DNA of 64,000 nt from Candidatus Bathyarchaeota archaeon (GCA_018652685.1 JABIBQ010000073.1:62001-126000), one strand, 5' to 3'; counted from the stretch's first letter, positions 38,098 through 46,983 are shown. Notes: generated by a model not told the origin, from the sequence alone. Program-made: numbers and translations.

Positions 38098-38982
38098 TTA
38101 GATCATCCCCTTCGTGTTTATTGCATCCCACTGTGTGAACACCGGTCCGTCCTTGCACACATACTTGATTGATTTCCCGGTGCCGACAAGGCAGTGGCCG
38201 CATTGGCCTACTCCACATCGCATCCGACGCTCAAGGGTCATGAATATCTGTTCTGGAGGGACTCCCAGCTTATCAAGTTCCATGGCCGTAAACCGGTACA
38301 TGATTGGAGGTCCTCCGAGTATGGCCACGGTATTTGCGTCCTGAGGGTCTAGTAACCCGAATAGCTTGGTGACCAGTCCGTGGATACATCTATCGTTCAT
38401 ATCTTGTTGTAGTCCCATAAACACCTTATCGGTCTCGTCCTCGTAGCTTAGGTAGGTCTTGACATCATAACTATCACCGTGTTTGAAATGTTCAAGTATC
38501 TCGTCTCGATATAGCATTAGATCATAGTTCCTGACACCGTAGAGGAGACAGATCTTCCCAAACCTCTCCCTGTTGTTGAGGGCATATTGAAGCACACCAC
38601 GAATGGGTGCCACCCCTAGACCACCTGCAACAAGTAAGAGATCCTTTCCCACGAAATCCTCCATCGGGAAACCGTTTCCGTATGGACCTCTAACCCAGAC
38701 ACTGTCACCCACTTCAAGTTTGTGGATAGCGTTGGTTACCCTACCTGCATTTCGGATACAAAGCTCAAGACCTGTTTTTTCAGTCTGAGCCGTGCATATC
38801 GAGATGGGGGCCTCTCCAACGCCCATGACACCGAGTTTGATGAACTGCCCCGGCATGTATTTAAATTTCGTCTGGTCCGTGGGGTCCTGAAAATTGATGG
38901 TCACGAACTTTTCGATATCAGTCATTTTCTGGATCTCTGTGATCTTGGCCTTCACAGGCATTAGCGGGTTGATCTTTATCAT
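38098..38982 (-). CDS. FAD/NAD(P)-binding hydrogenase gamma subunit (HydG-like)
   Basis: 294 aa; RGPYGNGFPMEDFVGKDLLLVAGGLGVAPIRG; C-terminal CGVGQCGHCLVG [2Fe-2S] motif. Confidence 0.92.
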   Translation of the reverse strand: MIKINPLMPVKAKITEIQKMTDIEKFVTINFQDPTDQTKFKYMPGQFIKLGVMGVGEAPISICTAQTEKTGLELCIRNAGRVTNAIHKLEVGDSVWVRGPYGNGFPMEDFVGKDLLLVAGGLGVAPIRGVLQYALNNRERFGKICLLYGVRNYDLMLYRDEILEHFKHGDSYDVKTYLSYEDETDKVFMGLQQDMNDRCIHGLVTKLFGLLDPQDANTVAILGGPPIMYRFTAMELDKLGVPPEQIFMTLERRMRCGVGQCGHCLVGTGKSIKYVCKDGPVFTQWDAINTKGMI

Positions 38983-40004
38983 TGGGACTCACCTCTAATC
39001 TTACTCATTATTTCAAGGAAATCAATATCAGCTGGGCAGTAAACGGAGCATCTTCCACAACCGACGCAGTTGGGCATGTCCTCTCTCAAGCTTCCCTTAC
39101 AATTGAAACGGTTTCTAATCCGCTCATACGCACTAGGCCTGAAGTTGTGACCACCTGCAACAAGACCGTGGTCCTGTAACATACAACTGTACCAACGCCT
39201 AACCCTCTCCCCTGTGGTGAGATTGAGGTCAATGTTGTCCTGAACATCATAGCACCTGCATCGGGGGCAAACCATGTTACATGATCCGCATCCCAAACAT
39301 CGGTCACCATACTCTTTCCAGATTTGGCTATCATAGGACAGGTCAAGCATGTCCTGGAGACCAGCCATCTCAATGGACTTTTTGAAAGAGTTCATTCTCT
39401 CGTTTTCTACCGCCTTGAATTGGTCGAGGTCATTATCACCCAGTTCAGTGAACAGATCTGGGTTTTCGCTGATTATTCGGAGACCCTTTGGAGAACCTAC
39501 TCTAACGAGATATTTTTCGCCGATATCGTGGAGGAAGAGCTCAAACCCTTCTGATGCGAAGCTTGTCCCGGTTGACTTGCAGAAGCAGAAATCATCTGGA
39601 CTGCAGCTAATACCCACAATGAGAGTTCTATCTCTCCTTGACGAGTATAGGGTATCAGTGAACTCCTCAAGGAACACCTTTGCTAATAGATTCAGTGCAT
39701 GAAGATCACAGGGATGGACACCGAACATAACGAGTTTTTCCGAGGATTCCTCAGGTTCTATGTATATCTCCTTCTTTTTGTCGAACGTGAAAATGGTTTC
39801 CTCGGGAGCAATAAACATTTTTTTCGGCGAGATCATGGTTCGGTTGTAATTCAGTTCAACCTTTTCCATTGAATCCACTTTCTGGAAGGAATGGTTTTTC
39901 TCACCATGTTTGACGGGAGCAAAAACAGAACCATGATTCTTCAAAATGTCGAAGAATCTAGGCAGTTTGTCTTTTCCTAGCACCTTGAGTAATAGAGCGG
40001 TCAA
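38979..40004 (-). CDS. 4Fe-4S hydrogenase beta subunit (HydB-like)
   Basis: 341 aa from TTG; CLGCGSCNMVCPRCRC and CVGCGRCSVYCPADIDF. Confidence 0.92.
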   Translation of the reverse strand: MTALLLKVLGKDKLPRFFDILKNHGSVFAPVKHGEKNHSFQKVDSMEKVELNYNRTMISPKKMFIAPEETIFTFDKKKEIYIEPEESSEKLVMFGVHPCDLHALNLLAKVFLEEFTDTLYSSRRDRTLIVGISCSPDDFCFCKSTGTSFASEGFELFLHDIGEKYLVRVGSPKGLRIISENPDLFTELGDNDLDQFKAVENERMNSFKKSIEMAGLQDMLDLSYDSQIWKEYGDRCLGCGSCNMVCPRCRCYDVQDNIDLNLTTGERVRRWYSCMLQDHGLVAGGHNFRPSAYERIRNRFNCKGSLREDMPNCVGCGRCSVYCPADIDFLEIMSKIRGESQ

Positions 40005-40205
40005 TGCATAACACTTCGACGATAAGTACTATAAGATCGGTAATTATAATTTTCTACATAGTAAACTATAGATATTTCAGTATTGTAGAAAAATGAAATA
40101 GCTACTTGTTAATAATTGCGTGCGCGGTATGTCAAAGAGTAGAAAACCAATCCATCAAATTCTTTGTCTTCATGCATGCAGTAAGAGGTATTCGTTTGGT
40201 GTAGA

Positions 40206-40283
40206 TGGCGAGCCCGGGGGGATTCGAACCCTCGGCCCCAGCCTTAGGAGGGCTGTGCTCTATCCAAGCTGAGCTACGGGCTC
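40206..40283 (-). tRNA. tRNA-Arg(CCT), CCA encoded
   Basis: Reverse complement GAGCCCGTAGCTCAGC...CAGCC-CTCCTAA-GGCTG...GAGGGTTCGAATCCCCCCGGGCTCGCCA; anticodon CCT; one apparent A-C mismatch in the T-stem. Confidence 0.9.
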
Positions 40284-40573
40284 GCGCGCCTTCTTGTACG
40301 TGTAACCTGATTTAAAAATACTCCTGATGTTCATCTAACCATCAACGTACATTAAATGCATTCTACGAGAATAACAGGGATTGGATGATACAAACAGGCA
40401 TCCGCGGTGTCCGTGTCCTTGATTCACAGACTAAAAGATTGTATTGTCTCAGAGATATGGGATGTTATTATAACATCCATGTTAAAACCCTATTAAACAC
40501 GGCCAGAAAAAATTCACCAGTTGCCTCCCTCACGTAACCGAACTGTGATATAGATTATTCGTACATTATAGAA

Positions 40574-40771
40574 ATGCCCGAGTGGGAGCGGAAAACCGCC
40601 AAAGGAGCGAAAGACGGAAGACCGCTGAAACGAAGGAGATGGGCTTCAAAAGATTCACGGGCTTGGGCTCGCGAAAAACTGACATCTCCAAGTGAGAACA
40701 CTTGGGCAACTTGCATTTTAGAGAAATTAAACATTAAAAAAGGGTTAGAGGACCCTCTTCTAGACAAATAA
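40574..40771 (+). other. Small basic ORF (65 aa) or non-coding RNA with upstream TATA-like element; nature unresolved
   Basis: TATA-like gatatagattatt ~25-30 nt upstream of ATG; another ORF of similar length runs antisense, so coding status is ambiguous. Confidence 0.35.
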
Positions 40772-40808
40772 GAGCCTGTTTCAAATACTCGCGGACGGTA
40801 TCATTCCC

Positions 40809-41270
40809 ATGGCAAGAAAGATAGAACTGGAGTGGCCAAGCGAGGAGATCACAGTCGTGGCCACTCTTCTCGAGGACGAGGAGCCTGAGCTCTGCACCCT
40901 CCTATGGGAAAACCTGGAGGAGCCACTTAAGCTGTTTTGCAGACACCCCGTGAGCACGGGGGAGGAGTTCAGCGCTGCCGCTAGGCCACCAAGACACCCG
41001 GTTAAGACGGGCGTTGTCATGGGCAGGACCAAGCGGATGTTCAGCCAGATAGAGCCAGGGAGCATCAACTACAGCGTCCACGGCGGCTACGGCGGCCTGA
41101 GCTGCTACTACGGCCCATGCACAGAGCCAATCATGGTCAGCGGCGCAGTGGTGGGAAAGGTCAGCGAGGCCCAGATGCCCGTTCTCATCAAGGCAGGTAA
41201 GGCGGTATGGAACGCCTACTACATGCTACACGAGCCTATCCTAATGTATGCCAGGAGGCACGTGGAATGA
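40809..41270 (+). CDS. DUF3830/cyclophilin-like family protein
   Basis: 153 aa; IELEWPSEEITVVATLLEDEEPELCTLLWENLEEP..., INYSVHGGYGGLSCYYGP. Confidence 0.6.
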   Translation: MARKIELEWPSEEITVVATLLEDEEPELCTLLWENLEEPLKLFCRHPVSTGEEFSAAARPPRHPVKTGVVMGRTKRMFSQIEPGSINYSVHGGYGGLSCYYGPCTEPIMVSGAVVGKVSEAQMPVLIKAGKAVWNAYYMLHEPILMYARRHVE

Positions 41271-41815
41271 GCTGGGTAAAAGTTAAGGACATGATCGAGG
41301 ACGAGATCGACCGTATCTTCTGGGACGAGCCCGAGGAGATAACAATGTGCAAGAAGGGCATCTTCCCCAGTGGAGCAAGCGTCGGAGGCCAAGTTCTGGG
41401 AAACCTGGTTTTCCTCATAGCGGACACACAGGCAATGGGTTGGAAGTGCGCAAAGCCCGCTGTATCCTCCGCCATAAAGGACCCAGACATGAGCCTTGAG
41501 GTTTGTAAGAAAATCTGGATGTACAGCACACTCCACATCTCAAAGATGTTGGGGGATAAAGACCCTCCAAACTGCCCCGCGCCATGGTTAAACGTGCCAA
41601 ATCTGTACAAGTTCAGCCAGGCAATCGACGGGGTGCTGCCCGAGGTCAAGACAAAGGACGAGCTTGAAGATCTGCTCTGGAGTTGGTTCAACTACGTTGA
41701 CTGCCTCAACAGGTGGTTCTTCCTGGTCTTCCCGTGGCACCTTGGCAAGGAGTTCCAGATAGTGAAGCCGGAGGATATCTCCGAGCTGGACAGGCTCAGC
41801 AAGCATTGGGAGTAG
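41267..41815 (+). CDS. Conserved hypothetical protein, translationally coupled to 40809..41270
   Basis: ATGA overlap; starts MSWVKVKDMIEDEIDRIFWDEP. The track's 41207 start lies inside the upstream gene. Confidence 0.65.
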   Translation: MSWVKVKDMIEDEIDRIFWDEPEEITMCKKGIFPSGASVGGQVLGNLVFLIADTQAMGWKCAKPAVSSAIKDPDMSLEVCKKIWMYSTLHISKMLGDKDPPNCPAPWLNVPNLYKFSQAIDGVLPEVKTKDELEDLLWSWFNYVDCLNRWFFLVFPWHLGKEFQIVKPEDISELDRLSKHWE

Positions 41816-41868
41816 GGCATCCCAGCCTGCCCAAACGTTTTTTCAATCGTCACACCCTCTTCTCTGCC

Positions 41869-42324
41869 ATGTCGGACGAGGTTAGGGCACACACAGCACT
41901 GCACATCATCAAGGGGGCCATTGTCAAAGTCTTGGGCGAGGACGCTAACTGGAGTACTAGCGCCAACGTGAAAGATCTCCATGGCAGAATTGCGGTGGAG
42001 TTCAACAGGAAGCCAACCGTGGAGGAGATAGCGGAGATAGGGAGGCAGGCAAACGCGAAGGTGACTGAGGACGCAGAGGTAGAAATACACAATATGAGCA
42101 GGAGCGAGGCCGAGACGCGGTGGGGGGACCTAATATACGACAAGTGGCCGCTGCCCGATCACATCCAGCAGGTCAAGGTGTTCCACCTTCCAGGCTGGAA
42201 CGTGAACTGCTGCGGTAACAAGCACACGGAGAGGACCGGCGCTGTGGGATCGATAAAGATCACTAAAACTAGGTATCGTAACAGTAAAAATGTGCTAGAA
42301 GTGAGTTATGATGTTGAGGATTAG
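41869..42324 (+). CDS. alaX: Alanyl-tRNA editing protein AlaX-like (trans-editing domain)
   Basis: Starts MSDEVRAHTALHIIKGA (HxxxH); C-terminal NCCGNKHTERTGAVGSIKI (CxxxH), as in the AlaRS/ThrRS editing domain. Confidence 0.85.
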   Translation: MSDEVRAHTALHIIKGAIVKVLGEDANWSTSANVKDLHGRIAVEFNRKPTVEEIAEIGRQANAKVTEDAEVEIHNMSRSEAETRWGDLIYDKWPLPDHIQQVKVFHLPGWNVNCCGNKHTERTGAVGSIKITKTRYRNSKNVLEVSYDVED

Positions 42325-42485
42325 AGGTTCGCGCTCTTTGCGCGCTTCGGCCTGAGGTTCTTGCTACGGCATTTCCTGCACTTTGTAGCCCTCGGGGGGT
42401 TTGTTACGCCGCAGCTCCTGCATACGGTCTTGTCTATCCTGTGGCTTCTTGCGATCGCGATCTTAACTGGGTCCCTTAGTGACAT
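42321..42485 (-). CDS. rpl40e: 50S ribosomal protein L40e (not in ORF track)
   Basis: Manual translation: MSLRDPVKIAIARSHRIDKTVCRSCGVTNPPRATKCRKCRSKNLRPKRAKSANL*. Confidence 0.95.
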   Translation of the reverse strand: MSLRDPVKIAIARSHRIDKTVCRSCGVTNPPRATKCRKCRSKNLRPKRAKSANL

Positions 42486-42587
42486 TGTTTCAACCCCTGA
42501 GCTTTGATGGTATACAATGTACCTCTATTTAGATATTCCCTAATGGGGAGAATAGTAGATAACCCCACCATTACGGGAAAATATGGG

Positions 42588-42962
42588 CTAGGGCTTGTAG
42601 GCCATGGCCTCCATTTCTATGAGGAAGCCTGGGACCACGAGGCCGGCGACGCAGGTGGCCCTGGCGGGGAGATCCCCTTTAAAGTAGCTCCTGTAGACGT
42701 CGTTCATCTTGGACCACTCGGCTTGCTCGCCGATGAATATGGTGACCTTGACCAGATCGTCCAGGGTCGCATCAAAGTTTGCCAGGGTCCTGGCCATCTG
42801 TTTCATTATCTGGTGGGTCTGCCCGTCGATGGTAGTGAGGTCGTTGCCGTCGTCGTCCTTGAGGGCGGCCGTGCCGCTTAGGAAGATAAAGTCGCCCGCC
42901 TTGACGGCGCTGCAGAAGGGAAGGTGCTCCATCCCTGGTGTGGTATATGTCGTTTTGCTCAA
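42588..42962 (-). CDS. RidA/YjgF/UK114 family protein
   Basis: 124 aa; FCSAVKAGDFIFLSGTAALKDDDGND...QIMKQMARTLANFDATLDDLVKVTIFI...PARATCVAGLVVPGFLIEMEAMA. Confidence 0.92.
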   Translation of the reverse strand: MSKTTYTTPGMEHLPFCSAVKAGDFIFLSGTAALKDDDGNDLTTIDGQTHQIMKQMARTLANFDATLDDLVKVTIFIGEQAEWSKMNDVYRSYFKGDLPARATCVAGLVVPGFLIEMEAMAYKP

Positions 42963-43107
42963 ATCTAATCATCATAATCTTGTTGTTCGAGTACAAAAAA
43001 CCAGTTATCCACAGATTAGTTTGGTTACATCAACGTAACAAGGTTGACAGGTGTGTCACAAAGTCTTCATATCCTTTGTGGGAGACTCGTACAAGTCACC
43101 AACATGA

Positions 43108-43134
43108 CAAAAAAACCCGTCCGTTTGGACGGGT
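43108..43134 (-). terminator. Hairpin plus U7 intrinsic-terminator-like structure downstream of 43143..43889
   Basis: Minus strand ACCCGTCC-AAAC-GGACGGGT followed by TTTTTT; 8-bp perfect stem. Confidence 0.6.
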
Positions 43135-43142
43135 AAATTTTC

Positions 43143-43889
43143 TTAAAGATGGAATGGTGTCGCTTGCTCCCAAAAGTATCTAAAACAATGAAACACCCAA
43201 TGCCTAAAGACAGCATCGTACCCAAACAGGTAATGATTCCGATCGGGGTCTCCATCGAGATTTGGGAAACAGATTAGAGAGTGTTTGTCGCTGTAACCGA
43301 GAACAAGGGGTACGCTGTCCATTGTTCTGACATGCATCTTTTCTTTGATGATGGGGGTGGCCTCTTGCTTAATCTTTTCAGCCAGATCAGGGGTCACTAT
43401 TGCTTGTATCTCTACGTCATGCTCTAGCAAGCTTTGTATTGAGGAGGTCCAGGAGGAGGAGAGATCGTCGGTCAACATCCAAAATCGTTCTTGTATTGTC
43501 GGGATTACATTTCGTTGGAGATTTATTGACTCGTAAACTGAACTCACCATATTCCCTTTCCTTAAAGAAGAAATGTCTTCTATCAAGTTGGATGGAATGA
43601 TGGACAGGTCATGGGTGTTGAAATATCCTTGATATTCAATTAGGAAAGAGCCCATTGGGATCGCGGTCATTACCAGTCGACCAAATTGTGTCAACTGATA
43701 CAGGTCAGATGAATCCTTCTCAATAATAGAGTCCTTGATGAGCCTGGTTAATTGGCGTGAGAGGTCTGTTGTGTTTAAGCCTGAGATCCGCATTATCTCG
43801 GAGTACCTATGCGGGCCCGTTTCAAGAACATCGATAACGACGAGACGTGACTTTGATGATAGTGTCTTGAATAGGCCCCAAGTACTCAT
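43143..43889 (-). CDS. HTH transcriptional regulator with DUF1724/FilR1-like C-terminal domain
   Basis: 248 aa; N-terminal winged helix (SSKSRLVVIDVLETGPHRYSEIMRISGLNTTDLSRQLTRLIKDSII) plus archaeal C-terminal domain. Confidence 0.8.
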   Translation of the reverse strand: MSTWGLFKTLSSKSRLVVIDVLETGPHRYSEIMRISGLNTTDLSRQLTRLIKDSIIEKDSSDLYQLTQFGRLVMTAIPMGSFLIEYQGYFNTHDLSIIPSNLIEDISSLRKGNMVSSVYESINLQRNVIPTIQERFWMLTDDLSSSWTSSIQSLLEHDVEIQAIVTPDLAEKIKQEATPIIKEKMHVRTMDSVPLVLGYSDKHSLICFPNLDGDPDRNHYLFGYDAVFRHWVFHCFRYFWEQATPFHL

Positions 43890-43953
43890 AGCTATTTCCG
43901 AACGATCATTGCTTATGTATATTACTAGTGAAGGAAATTTCAGGTGTATATAG

Positions 43954-44709
43954 TTAGAAAAGGATGCTGAGGCAGGTCAGTGCCCCATCGCATTTCTGTA
44001 TTTCGGAGACATCCATGCTGATGACGTCGAAACCAGCCTCTTTTACCATGAGTTGCGCAGTATCGTATCCTGCCGCCATGAGAATAGTATCTCCAACTGC
44101 CAAGGTATCGGCTGCGTACTCATCCTCGCATGGCGGGATTAGTATGTTGAATCCCTCCAGCGCGGGGTGTTTTGCGTATTTTTCGGTTGCTATCATGATG
44201 TCCTTGCCGAGGTAGGTTACGTAGCTCTTCAGGTGCATAATAGTGGGATCAAATACTGTCGCAACGGGGACATCCAGCCATTCCTTCATCTGTGCCACGC
44301 CTTCAAGGTTGGTACGACCGCTTATCCCGCTGATGAGCTTACCTTTGGCATGGACCACGTCCCCGCCCTCGATAGTTGCGGGGGCTTCTGCCCACTTGAT
44401 GGGCATGATTTCCTCAAGAACCGCTGCTACCCCTGGTTGCTCTCCACGCCGTGACTCTTTCGCCATCCTGCATATCAACGCCTTGTTGTTCTCGACTACC
44501 GCGTTGTCCTCCACGAAACAGCTATCGGGATACTCGTCGTCACGGGGGACGTGAATCACTTCAAGGCCGAGCTCAGACAGGGTCTCGCAGTACTTTGCAT
44601 GTTGCTCCCTTGCCTTCTTGAGGTTCACGGTGTGATGTAGTGGGTGTTCTGAGAGACAGCTCGTGTACATGTTGCCGGGGATTCGGACAATGGCGTGTTT
44701 TGGATCCAT
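43954..44709 (-). CDS. Dimethylarginine dimethylaminohydrolase/arginine deiminase-superfamily protein
   Basis: 251 aa; PDSCFVEDNAVV, ATIEGGDVVHAKGKLISGISGRTN, HLKSYVTYLG, C-terminal CDGALTCLSILF. Confidence 0.9.
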   Translation of the reverse strand: MDPKHAIVRIPGNMYTSCLSEHPLHHTVNLKKAREQHAKYCETLSELGLEVIHVPRDDEYPDSCFVEDNAVVENNKALICRMAKESRRGEQPGVAAVLEEIMPIKWAEAPATIEGGDVVHAKGKLISGISGRTNLEGVAQMKEWLDVPVATVFDPTIMHLKSYVTYLGKDIMIATEKYAKHPALEGFNILIPPCEDEYAADTLAVGDTILMAAGYDTAQLMVKEAGFDVISMDVSEIQKCDGALTCLSILF

Positions 44710-44808
44710 AGAAATTGAGGGTTGTCAGCCCCGTAAAAGCGTTGGGGGTTTGTCCACCTTTTGGGGAATAAGCTTAACTTTGCCAAATGGAAACTCACAA
44801 CGATATCT

Positions 44809-45900
44809 ATGGTAGATTTGTACGATACACTTCAATACTTTATGCAAGCCCCGAGCGTCACAGGGTTTGAGCAGCAGCGCAGGGAGCGAATCATCGATGT
44901 ATTTAGCAAGTATTGTGAAACGGTCAGCGTCGACGTTATGGGGAACGTGATCGGGACACTCGGAGACGGTGAGAGGGATGTTATGTTGGCGGGCCACTAT
45001 GACCAGCTAGGATTCATGATCACCCATGTCCAGGACAACGGGTTCGCAGGTTTCACCCAAGTAGGCGGCTGGGATAAGAGAGTCGCATACGGAACCAGAG
45101 TCAAGGTCTGGATAGGCGATGGTCCGGAGGACTATATAATCGGGGCGGTTGCCGTTAAGGCTGCGCACCTGACTGACGCAAAGGAGAGGGACAAGAGTCC
45201 GGCGTTGAAGGATATGCTCCTTGACCTAGGGGTGGATTCCAAGGAGGAAGCGGTGAAGCTGGGTATCAAGTCGGGAACCGTCTGTACGCCATACCTGGAT
45301 GTGACACGCCTGGGAACGAGGGATTCCGACAAGATCGTTGGGCCAGCTTTCGATGATGTATGTTGCGTCGCGGGTCTAGTCAAGACCATGGAGATACTCA
45401 AGGAGAATCCTCCGAAGAATATCAAGGTCCATTTTGTGGCAACGGTCCAGGAGGAAATCGGGCTGAGGGGAGCGACCATCGCGTCTTATAACATCAAGCC
45501 GTGGGCAGCGATAGCCACCGACGTAACGCACGCGGTGGCACCGGGCGTCAAGGCTAACCTGGTTGCGGGGATAGAGCTAGGCAAGGGTCCAGTTGTTGCC
45601 CTTGGCGGCAACTTTACACGGGAGCTATGGGAAATGATGGAGTCAGCGGCCGTGAAACACGAGGTTCCATGTCAGAGACAAGGTGTTCCATCAAGGAGCG
45701 GTACTGATGCATGGGCGATCCAGGTAGAGCGCGGTGGTACAATCTGCGGCCTCATTAGCATGCCCAACAGGTACATGCATAGCCCGAACGAGGTCATCAG
45801 CCTTTCGGACCTAGACAACCTAGGCAAGCTCATTGCTTACACGGTTCAGGCGTTGGGTGAGAGCGACCTTCAGCACACCGTCGAGGTTTTTCGGCGGTAA
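44809..45900 (+). CDS. M42 family metallopeptidase (TET/endoglucanase-like aminopeptidase)
   Basis: Likely start MVDLYDTLQY at 44809 (track 44761); VMLAGHYDQLGFMITH, GPAFDDVC, FVATVQEEIGLRGA. Confidence 0.92.
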   Translation: MVDLYDTLQYFMQAPSVTGFEQQRRERIIDVFSKYCETVSVDVMGNVIGTLGDGERDVMLAGHYDQLGFMITHVQDNGFAGFTQVGGWDKRVAYGTRVKVWIGDGPEDYIIGAVAVKAAHLTDAKERDKSPALKDMLLDLGVDSKEEAVKLGIKSGTVCTPYLDVTRLGTRDSDKIVGPAFDDVCCVAGLVKTMEILKENPPKNIKVHFVATVQEEIGLRGATIASYNIKPWAAIATDVTHAVAPGVKANLVAGIELGKGPVVALGGNFTRELWEMMESAAVKHEVPCQRQGVPSRSGTDAWAIQVERGGTICGLISMPNRYMHSPNEVISLSDLDNLGKLIAYTVQALGESDLQHTVEVFRR

Positions 45901-46078
45901 ATATTTTTTCTTTTATTACATAAACATTGTGCGATAGTTGTAACTAGCGATATAAACGAGTGCAAACAAGCTAATTTCGGTGAAGAATCCACCCATAAAT
46001 GATTTGACTTGGGCCTTAGCTTCCGCATGCCTCATTTTTAAATGAACAGCCTAGAAAACGATATAGAATTGAAATTAC

Positions 46079-46831
46079 TTAGCTGAAGTTAATAACTAAA
46101 TACAATATTTCATCATCATAAGCGATACCGATACTTGCCATTGTGTAGGTCTCGTAGTAGATGTTGTTCCTGTTGCCCCAGTTGTTGTCCGCGTCGTTGT
46201 AGACCTGCCCATAAACTAGGAAATCCAGGACTTCAGTTGCGTTGAACTCTCCCGCGGCAATGAAGATATCAATATTTTCACCCATAGTCCTGGGTAGTGC
46301 CGGGTTGTGCTTGAAATCCCCTGTCTCCAGAAGGCCTTCGGCGTATCTCTGGGCAATACTGTTGTTGTCATAGACAAGGGGCAGTAACTCAATCTCGTCC
46401 CTTTCTTTGTTGATAAGCTCAATCACGTACTTCTGAATCCTCACGGTCTCGGCAGATATCGGGAAAACCCCGCCTACATTTGGTAGCTCTGGATCGGGTT
46501 CCCACTGGTTGATTATCATGATGCTTGCCAGACTAATGGCGACAATAAGGGCTACTAGAACCAATTTCCTCGGTGATACGCCCGCGCCTAAGATGCTTTG
46601 CCTCTGCTTCTTCCGCCTCACAATTCTGGGCTTTTGAGGCTCTTTCTCAGGCTCAACAAAGTGGATAGTTTTTGTAGCTGCTGGTTCAGTGGTTCCACCT
46701 GACAGCTGACGGTTTTGGGCCATGCATTTGTGCGACTTTTGAGTACCATGTTCATCGCAGAAGGTCAAGTTACAGTGGGGGCAGCGGAATGGCTGTTCTA
46801 CTTCAATCCCACAGTGATAGCATATGCCCAT
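46079..46831 (-). CDS. AN1-type zinc finger-TM-CAP (SCP-like) domain fusion protein
   Basis: 250 aa; CYHCGIEVEQPFRCPHCNLTFCDEHGTQKSHKC matches AN1 spacing; one TM helix; C-terminal LINKERDEIELLPLVYDNNSIAQRYAEGLLETGDFKHN...GENIDI CAP-like. Confidence 0.8.
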   Translation of the reverse strand: MGICYHCGIEVEQPFRCPHCNLTFCDEHGTQKSHKCMAQNRQLSGGTTEPAATKTIHFVEPEKEPQKPRIVRRKKQRQSILGAGVSPRKLVLVALIVAISLASIMIINQWEPDPELPNVGGVFPISAETVRIQKYVIELINKERDEIELLPLVYDNNSIAQRYAEGLLETGDFKHNPALPRTMGENIDIFIAAGEFNATEVLDFLVYGQVYNDADNNWGNRNNIYYETYTMASIGIAYDDEILYLVINFS

Positions 46832-46983
46832 TTAATAGCTCCTTAATCTTGTGTTTTTTAAAGGTTTTTCATGTAGACATCCATATACTGCCTATTTACA
46901 GTTAGAACAAATTGAAGTATTGTAGTTTCTTGAATATATTAGCTTACAGTTTTAATACCGTGACTGGGATTGGATATCAGTGA

